This document shows positions 56,301-64,000 of a stretch of DNA of 64,000 nt, one piece after another (position 1 is the stretch's first letter; every line of letters begins with the position of its first letter). The DNA lies in assembly GCA_963210315.1 (NCBI GenBank), contig OY723247.1:1-64000 (forward strand). Direction: 5' to 3'. The notes beneath the pieces are model-generated. The model saw nothing but the letters and a program-made list of their open reading frames with translations. It did no database searches and was not told the DNA's origin. The translations under genes and the position numbers were made by a program. Source of the DNA: Rhynchopus euleeides (Eukaryota; Euglenozoa; Diplonemea; Diplonemida; Diplonemidae).

Positions 56301-59300
56301 AAGTCGGAGTGCACAATATTTTGCCACTGTAGGTGAAGTACCCACTTTTCCCCTTTGCCAAACAGGGAAAATCTCCTTTTATAAATTTCTCCTAAACGAA
56401 TCTTCGAACTTTTGATCGTAACCGGCCACAGTTGAAAATTTACTGGACCGCGGAATCCGAGAATATCAATCAGTTTTTACAGAAATTAGTAGAAGATATT
56501 GCAGAAATTTTTCACCCATTTACGGTTGAGGGTTATTATACTGTATTGCGGGTAGGGGGGTAATTTCGGTGCGGGCTTAGGGTCCCATCCTTTTCGACGA
56601 CTCATGAATCGTGCGAGTGCACCGTGTAACGTACGGAATCCGTCTAGGGCCCAGTCTTGAAAAATGTTTTTTTTGGCGACAACCTTTTTTATTTTTTTGG
56701 GTCAAAACATGTGAAAAATGGGTTCCTAAGGGAAATCCCTGCTATTTTCCCGGTTTGGGCCACGCAGCCAACATGAACGATTTTGCAGAAAACTGATGAC
56801 CGTTTTCGATCCTGACATTGTGGGTATACCGGGGAATTCACGATAAAAAAAATCGACGAAAAAGTCGGAGTGCACAATATTTTGCCACTGTAGGTGAAGT
56901 ACCCACTTTTCCCCTTTGCCAAACAGGGAAAATCTCCTTTTATAAATTTCTCCTAAACGAATCTTCGAACTTTTGATCGTAACCGGCCACAGTTGAAAAT
57001 TTACTGGACCGCGGAATCCGAGAATATCAATCAGTTTTTACAGAAATTAGTAGAAGATATTGCAGAAATTTTTCACCCATTTACGGTTGAGGGTTATTAT
57101 ACTGTATTGCGGGTAGGGGGGTAATTTCGGTGCGGGCTTAGGGTCCCATCCTTTTCGACGACTCATGAATCGTGCGAGTGCACCGTGTAACGTACGGAAT
57201 CCGTCTAGGGCCCAGTCTTGAAAAATGTTTTTTTTGGCGACAACCTTTTTTATTTTTTTGGGTCAAAACATGTGAAAAATGGGTTCCTAAGGGAAATCCC
57301 TGCTATTTTCCCGGTTTGGGCCACGCAGCCAACATGAACGATTTTGCAGAAAACTGATGACCGTTTTCGATCCTGACATTGTGGGTATACCGGGGAATTC
57401 ACGATAAAAAAAATCGACGAAAAAGTCGGAGTGCACAATATTTTGCCACTGTAGGTGAAGTACCCACTTTTCCCCTTTGCCAAACAGGGAAAATCTCCTT
57501 TTATAAATTTCTCCTAAACGAATCTTCGAACTTTTGATCGTAACCGGCCACAGTTGAAAATTTACTGGACCGCGGAATCCGAGAATATCAATCAGTTTTT
57601 ACAGAAATTAGTAGAAGATATTGCAGAAATTTTTCACCCATTTACGGTTGAGGGTTATTATACTGTATTGCGGGTAGGGGGGTAATTTCGGTGCGGGCTT
57701 AGGGTCCCATCCTTTTCGACGACTCATGAATCGTGCGAGTGCACCGTGTAACGTACGGAATCCGTCTAGGGCCCAGTCTTGAAAAATGTTTTTTTTGGCG
57801 ACAACCTTTTTTATTTTTTTGGGTCAAAACATGTGAAAAATGGGTTCCTAAGGGAAATCCCTGCTATTTTCCCGGTTTGGGCCACGCAGCCAACATGAAC
57901 GATTTTGCAGAAAACTGATGACCGTTTTCGATCCTGACATTGTGGGTATACCGGGGAATTCACGATAAAAAAAATCGACGAAAAAGTCGGAGTGCACAAT
58001 ATTTTGCCACTGTAGGTGAAGTACCCACTTTTCCCCTTTGCCAAACAGGGAAAATCTCCTTTTATAAATTTCTCCTAAACGAATCTTCGAACTTTTGATC
58101 GTAACCGGCCACAGTTGAAAATTTACTGGACCGCGGAATCCGAGAATATCAATCAGTTTTTACAGAAATTAGTAGAAGATATTGCAGAAATTTTTCACCC
58201 ATTTACGGTTGAGGGTTATTATACTGTATTGCGGGTAGGGGGGTAATTTCGGTGCGGGCTTAGGGTCCCATCCTTTTCGACGACTCATGAATCGTGCGAG
58301 TGCACCGTGTAACGTACGGAATCCGTCTAGGGCCCAGTCTTGAAAAATGTTTTTTTTGGCGACAACCTTTTTTATTTTTTTGGGTCAAAACATGTGAAAA
58401 ATGGGTTCCTAAGGGAAATCCCTGCTATTTTCCCGGTTTGGGCCACGCAGCCAACATGAACGATTTTGCAGAAAACTGATGACCGTTTTCGATCCTGACA
58501 TTGTGGGTATACCGGGGAATTCACGATAAAAAAAATCGACGAAAAAGTCGGAGTGCACAATATTTTGCCACTGTAGGTGAAGTACCCACTTTTCCCCTTT
58601 GCCAAACAGGGAAAATCTCCTTTTATAAATTTCTCCTAAACGAATCTTCGAACTTTTGATCGTAACCGGCCACAGTTGAAAATTTACTGGACCGCGGAAT
58701 CCGAGAATATCAATCAGTTTTTACAGAAATTAGTAGAAGATATTGCAGAAATTTTTCACCCATTTACGGTTGAGGGTTATTATACTGTATTGCGGGTAGG
58801 GGGGTAATTTCGGTGCGGGCTTAGGGTCCCATCCTTTTCGACGACTCATGAATCGTGCGAGTGCACCGTGTAACGTACGGAATCCGTCTAGGGCCCAGTC
58901 TTGAAAAATGTTTTTTTTGGCGACAACCTTTTTTATTTTTTTGGGTCAAAACATGTGAAAAATGGGTTTCCTAAGGGAAATCCCTGCTATTTTCCCGGTT
59001 TGGGCCACGCAGCCAACATGAACGATTTTGCAGAAAACTGATGACCGTTTTCGATCCTGACATTGTGGGTATACCGGGGAATTCACGATAAAAAAAATCG
59101 ACGAAAAAGTCGGAGTGCACAATATTTTGCCACTGTAGGTGAAGTACCCACTTTTCCCCTTTGCCAAACAGGGAAAATCTCCTTTTATAAATTTCTCCTA
59201 AACGAATCTTCGAACTTTTGATCGTAACCGGCCACAGTTGAAAATTTACTGGACCGCGGAATCCGAGAATATCAATCAGTTTTTACAGAAATTAGTAGAA

Positions 59301-62300
59301 GATATTGCAGAAATTTTTCACCCATTTACGGTTGAGGGTTATTATACTGTATTGCGGGTAGGGGGGTAATTTCGGTGCGGGCTTAGGGTCCCATCCTTTT
59401 CGACGACTCATGAATCGTGCGAGTGCACCGTGTAACGTACGGAATCCGTCTAGGGCCCAGTCTTGAAAAATGTTTTTTTTGGCGACAACCTTTTTTATTT
59501 TTTTGGGTCAAAACATGTGAAAAATGGGTTCCTAAGGGAAATCCCTGCTATTTTCCCGGTTTGGGCCACGCAGCCAACATGAACGATTTTGCAGAAAACT
59601 GATGACCGTTTTCGATCCTGACATTGTGGGTATACCGGGGAATTCACGATAAAAAAAATCGACGAAAAAGTCGGAGTGCACAATATTTTGCCACTGTAGG
59701 TGAAGTACCCACTTTTCCCCTTTGCCAAACAGGGAAAATCTCCTTTTATAAATTTCTCCTAAACGAATCTTCGAACTTTTGATCGTAACCGGCCACAGTT
59801 GAAAATTTACTGGACCGCGGAATCCGAGAATATCAATCAGTTTTTACAGAAATTAGTAGAAGATATTGCAGAAATTTTTCACCCATTTACGGTTGAGGGT
59901 TATTATACTGTATTGCGGGTAGGGGGGTAATTTCGGTGCGGGCTTAGGGTCCCATCCTTTTCGACGACTCATGAATCGTGCGAGTGCACCGTGTAACGTA
60001 CGGAATCCGTCTAGGGCCCAGTCTTGAAAAATGTTTTTTTTGGCGACAACCTTTTTTATTTTTTTGGGTCAAAACATGTGAAAAATGGGTTCCTAAGGGA
60101 AATCCCTGCTATTTTCCCGGTTTGGGCCACGCAGCCAACATGAACGATTTTGCAGAAAACTGATGACCGTTTTCGATCCTGACATTGTGGGTATACCGGG
60201 GAATTCACGATAAAAAAAATCGACGAAAAAGTCGGAGTGCACAATATTTTGCCACTGTAGGTGAAGTACCCACTTTTCCCCTTTGCCAAACAGGGAAAAT
60301 CTCCTTTTATAAATTTCTCCTAAACGAATCTTCGAACTTTTGATCGTAACCGGCCACAGTTGAAAATTTACTGGACCGCGGAATCCGAGAATATCAATCA
60401 GTTTTTACAGAAATTAGTAGAAGATATTGCAGAAATTTTTCACCCATTTACGGTTGAGGGTTATTATACTGTATTGCGGGTAGGGGGGTAATTTCGGTGC
60501 GGGCTTAGGGTCCCATCCTTTTCGACGACTCATGAATCGTGCGAGTGCACCGTGTAACGTACGGAATCCGTCTAGGGCCCAGTCTTGAAAAATGTTTTTT
60601 TTGGCGACAACCTTTTTTATTTTTTTGGGTCAAAACATGTGAAAAATGGGTTCCTAAGGGAAATCCCTGCTATTTTCCCGGTTTGGGCCACGCAGCCAAC
60701 ATGAACGATTTTGCAGAAAACTGATGACCGTTTTCGATCCTGACATTGTGGGTATACCGGGGAATTCACGATAAAAAAAATCGACGAAAAAGTCGGAGTG
60801 CACAATATTTTGCCACTGTAGGTGAAGTACCCACTTTTCCCCTTTGCCAAACAGGGAAAATCTCCTTTTATAAATTTCTCCTAAACGAATCTTCGAACTT
60901 TTGATCGTAACCGGCCACAGTTGAAAATTTACTGGACCGCGGAATCCGAGAATATCAATCAGTTTTTACAGAAATTAGTAGAAGATATTGCAGAAATTTT
61001 TCACCCATTTACGGTTGAGGGTTATTATACTGTATTGCGGGTAGGGGGGTAATTTCGGTGCGGGCTTAGGGTCCCATCCTTTTCGACGACTCATGAATCG
61101 TGCGAGTGCACCGTGTAACGTACGGAATCCGTCTAGGGCCCAGTCTTGAAAAATGTTTTTTTTGGCGACAACCTTTTTTATTTTTTTGGGTCAAAACATG
61201 TGAAAAATGGGTTCCTAAGGGAAATCCCTGCTATTTTCCCGGTTTGGGCCACGCAGCCAACATGAACGATTTTGCAGAAAACTGATGACCGTTTTCGATC
61301 CTGACATTGTGGGTATACCGGGGAATTCACGATAAAAAAAATCGACGAAAAAGTCGGAGTGCACAATATTTTGCCACTGTAGGTGAAGTACCCACTTTTC
61401 CCCTTTGCCAAACAGGGAAAATCTCCTTTTATAAATTTCTCCTAAACGAATCTTCGAACTTTTGATCGTAACCGGCCACAGTTGAAAATTTACTGGACCG
61501 CGGAATCCGAGAATATCAATCAGTTTTTACAGAAATTAGTAGAAGATATTGCAGAAATTTTTCACCCATTTACGGTTGAGGGTTATTATACTGTATTGCG
61601 GGTAGGGGGGTAATTTCGGTGCGGGCTTAGGGTCCCATCCTTTTCGACGACTCATGAATCGTGCGAGTGCACCGTGTAACGTACGGAATCCGTCTAGGGC
61701 CCAGTCTTGAAAAATGTTTTTTTTGGCGACAACCTTTTTTATTTTTTTGGGTCAAAACATGTGAAAAATGGGTTCCTAAGGGAAATCCCTGCTATTTTCC
61801 CGGTTTGGGCCACGCAGCCAACATGAACGATTTTGCAGAAAACTGATGACCGTTTTCGATCCTGACATTGTGGGTATACCGGGGAATTCACGATAAAAAA
61901 AATCGACGAAAAAGTCGGAGTGCACAATATTTTGCCACTGTAGGTGAAGTACCCACTTTTCCCCTTTGCCAAACAGGGAAAATCTCCTTTTATAAATTTC
62001 TCCTAAACGAATCTTCGAACTTTTGATCGTAACCGGCCACAGTTGAAAATTTACTGGACCGCGGAATCCGAGAATATCAATCAGTTTTTACAGAAATTAG
62101 TAGAAGATATTGCAGAAATTTTTCACCCATTTACGGTTGAGGGTTATTATACTGTATTGCGGGTAGGGGGGTAATTTCGGTGCGGGCTTAGGGTCCCATC
62201 CTTTTCGACGACTCATGAATCGTGCGAGTGCACCGTGTAACGTACGGAATCCGTCTAGGGCCCAGTCTTGAAAAATGTTTTTTTTGGCGACAACCTTTTT

Positions 62301-64000
62301 TATTTTTTTGGGTCAAAACATGTGAAAAATGGGTTCCTAAGGGAAATCCCTGCTATTTTCCCGGTTTGGGCCACGCAGCCAACATGAACGATTTTGCAGA
62401 AAACTGATGACCGTTTTCGATCCTGACATTGTGGGTATACCGGGGAATTCACGATAAAAAAAATCGACGAAAAAGTCGGAGTGCACAATATTTTGCCACT
62501 GTAGGTGAAGTACCCACTTTTCCCCTTTGCCAAACAGGGAAAATCTCCTTTTATAAATTTCTCCTAAACGAATCTTCGAACTTTTGATCGTAACCGGCCA
62601 CAGTTGAAAATTTACTGGACCGCGGAATCCGAGAATATCAATCAGTTTTTACAGAAATTAGTAGAAGATATTGCAGAAATTTTTCACCCATTTACGGTTG
62701 AGGGTTATTATACTGTATTGCGGGTAGGGGGGTAATTTCGGTGCGGGCTTAGGGTCCCATCCTTTTCGACGACTCATGAATCGTGCGAGTGCACCGTGTA
62801 ACGTACGGAATCCGTCTAGGGCCCAGTCTTGAAAAATGTTTTTTTTGGCGACAACCTTTTTTATTTTTTTGGGTCAAAACATGTGAAAAATGGGTTCCTA
62901 AGGGAAATCCCTGCTATTTTCCCGGTTTGGGCCACGCAGCCAACATGAACGATTTTGCAGAAAACTGATGACCGTTTTCGATCCTGACATTGTGGGTATA
63001 CCGGGGAATTCACGATAAAAAAAATCGACGAAAAAGTCGGAGTGCACAATATTTTGCCACTGTAGGTGAAGTACCCACTTTTCCCCTTTGCCAAACAGGG
63101 AAAATCTCCTTTTATAAATTTCTCCTAAACGAATCTTCGAACTTTTGATCGTAACCGGCCACAGTTGAAAATTTACTGGACCGCGGAATCCGAGAATATC
63201 AATCAGTTTTTACAGAAATTAGTAGAAGATATTGCAGAAATTTTTCACCCATTTACGGTTGAGGGTTATTATACTGTATTGCGGGTAGGGGGGTAATTTC
63301 GGTGCGGGCTTAGGGTCCCATCCTTTTCGACGACTCATGAATCGTGCGAGTGCACCGTGTAACGTACGGAATCCGTCTAGGGCCCAGTCTTGAAAAATGT
63401 TTTTTTTGGCGACAACCTTTTTTATTTTTTTGGGTCAAAACATGTGAAAAATGGGTTCCTAAGGGAAATCCCTGCTATTTTCCCGGTTTGGGCCACGCAG
63501 CCAACATGAACGATTTTGCAGAAAACTGATGACCGTTTTCGATCCTGACATTGTGGGTATACCGGGGAATTCACGATAAAAAAAATCGACGAAAAAGTCG
63601 GAGTGCACAATATTTTGCCACTGTAGGTGAAGTACCCACTTTTCCCCTTTGCCAAACAGGGAAAATCTCCTTTTATAAATTTCTCCTAAACGAATCTTCG
63701 AACTTTTGATCGTAACCGGCCACAGTTGAAAATTTACTGGACCGCGGAATCCGAGAATATCAATCAGTTTTTACAGAAATTAGTAGAAGATATTGCAGAA
63801 ATTTTTCACCCATTTACGGTTGAGGGTTATTATACTGTATTGCGGGTAGGGGGGTAATTTCGGTGCGGGCTTAGGGTCCCATCCTTTTCGACGACTCATG
63901 AATCGTGCGAGTGCACCGTGTAACGTACGGAATCCGTCTAGGGCCCAGTCTTGAAAAATGTTTTTTTTGGCGACAACCTTTTTTATTTTTTTGGGTCAAA
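41386..64000 (+). repeat. Satellite C, 561-bp tandem repeat (about 40 monomers, continues past the window)
   Basis: Monomer starts (GGTTATTATACTG) recur every 561 bp from 41382. Exceptions are an 8-bp deletion near 43838, a 9-bp duplication (ATGCCAAAC) at 47939-47947 and single-base insertions near 51466 and 58968. The first monomer has two private substitutions (41520, 41824). An A to C change marks two monomers at 44838 and 47643, exactly five units apart. Anchors shared with satellites A and B include ACCGTGTAACG at +90, TTCCTAAGGGAAAT at +192, AAAACTGATGAC at +258 and CAGTTTTTACAGAAATTAGT about 60 bp before the next monomer. The recurrent ORFs of 61 and 77 codons carry no known motif. Confidence 0.97.

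Noticed and set aside
1-64000. Families of identical small ORFs (61-140 codons) in every satellite monomer
   Set aside because: They recur because the DNA recurs. They overlap on both strands, show no protein-family motif and differ arbitrarily among A, B and C.
1-64000. CRISPR array
   Set aside because: The tandem repeats have no unique spacers, and the context is a eukaryotic satellite.
41386-64000. TATA-like element TTTTATAAATT in each satellite C monomer as a promoter
   Set aside because: It is an AT-rich word in a satellite with no associated gene or initiator; nothing supports promoter function.
1-64000. Origin of the octamer as a known telomere repeat (TTTAGGG, TTTTAGGG, TTAGGG)
   Set aside because: The unit TTTGCGGG differs from each, and no canonical telomere repeat run occurs in the window; isolated TTTTTAGGG or TTAGGG words in the satellites are single occurrences per monomer.

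Overview
The window is eukaryotic and almost entirely repetitive. It holds long, highly homogeneous satellite arrays, telomere-like 8-bp repeats and a Helitron-type helicase fragment. I see no bacterial gene organisation, no tRNA or rRNA gene and no CRISPR array. The sequence alone does not identify the organism; a protist, alga or invertebrate with a repeat-rich genome would fit. The only convincing protein-coding sequence is a minus-strand 797-codon ORF at 2962-5355. It encodes a Pif1/Helitron-class helicase lacking its P-loop, joined to an OTU-type cysteine protease domain.

Layout from left to right: satellite A (569-bp unit, 1-2474); a single-copy segment with the helicase-OTU fragment (2475-5675); array 1 of the octamer GCGGGTTT (5676-13810, about 1,017 units, no deviation seen); satellite B (570-bp unit, 13811-34228, 35 monomers, one split by a 531-bp insert at 15550-16080); a low-copy spacer with degraded repeats and a possible OTU remnant (34229-35764); octamer array 2 (35765-39195, about 429 units); one diverged chimeric satellite monomer (39196-39689); a short spacer with a hairpin and a 56-bp perfect inverted repeat (39690-40082); octamer array 3 (40083-41385, about 163 units); satellite C (561-bp unit, 41386 to the window end, about 40 monomers).

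The main result is a repeated module. Each of the three octamer arrays begins directly after a related flank of about 21-23 bp (identical in arrays 1 and 2, diverged in array 3). Each ends in the same phase at a GGTTA(C/T)TATA motif that is also the start of the satellite monomer that follows. Satellites A, B and C and the lone diverged monomer are one superfamily. They share the start motif, an ACCGTG-type block about 90 bp further on (A, C, lone monomer; degenerate in B), and a CAGTTTT(T)(A/C)CAGAAATTAGT block about 60 bp before the next monomer (A, B, C). The region therefore reads as [flank][octamer array][satellite] repeated three times, with the window opening inside a fourth satellite.

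I infer that the modules derive from one mobile or subtelomeric repeat whose two tandem components expanded independently. Non-autonomous Helentron/Helitron elements are known to carry microsatellites plus tandem core repeats and to seed satellites. The helicase-OTU fragment beside array 1 makes that origin attractive but does not prove it. A subtelomeric or centromeric role is the main alternative.
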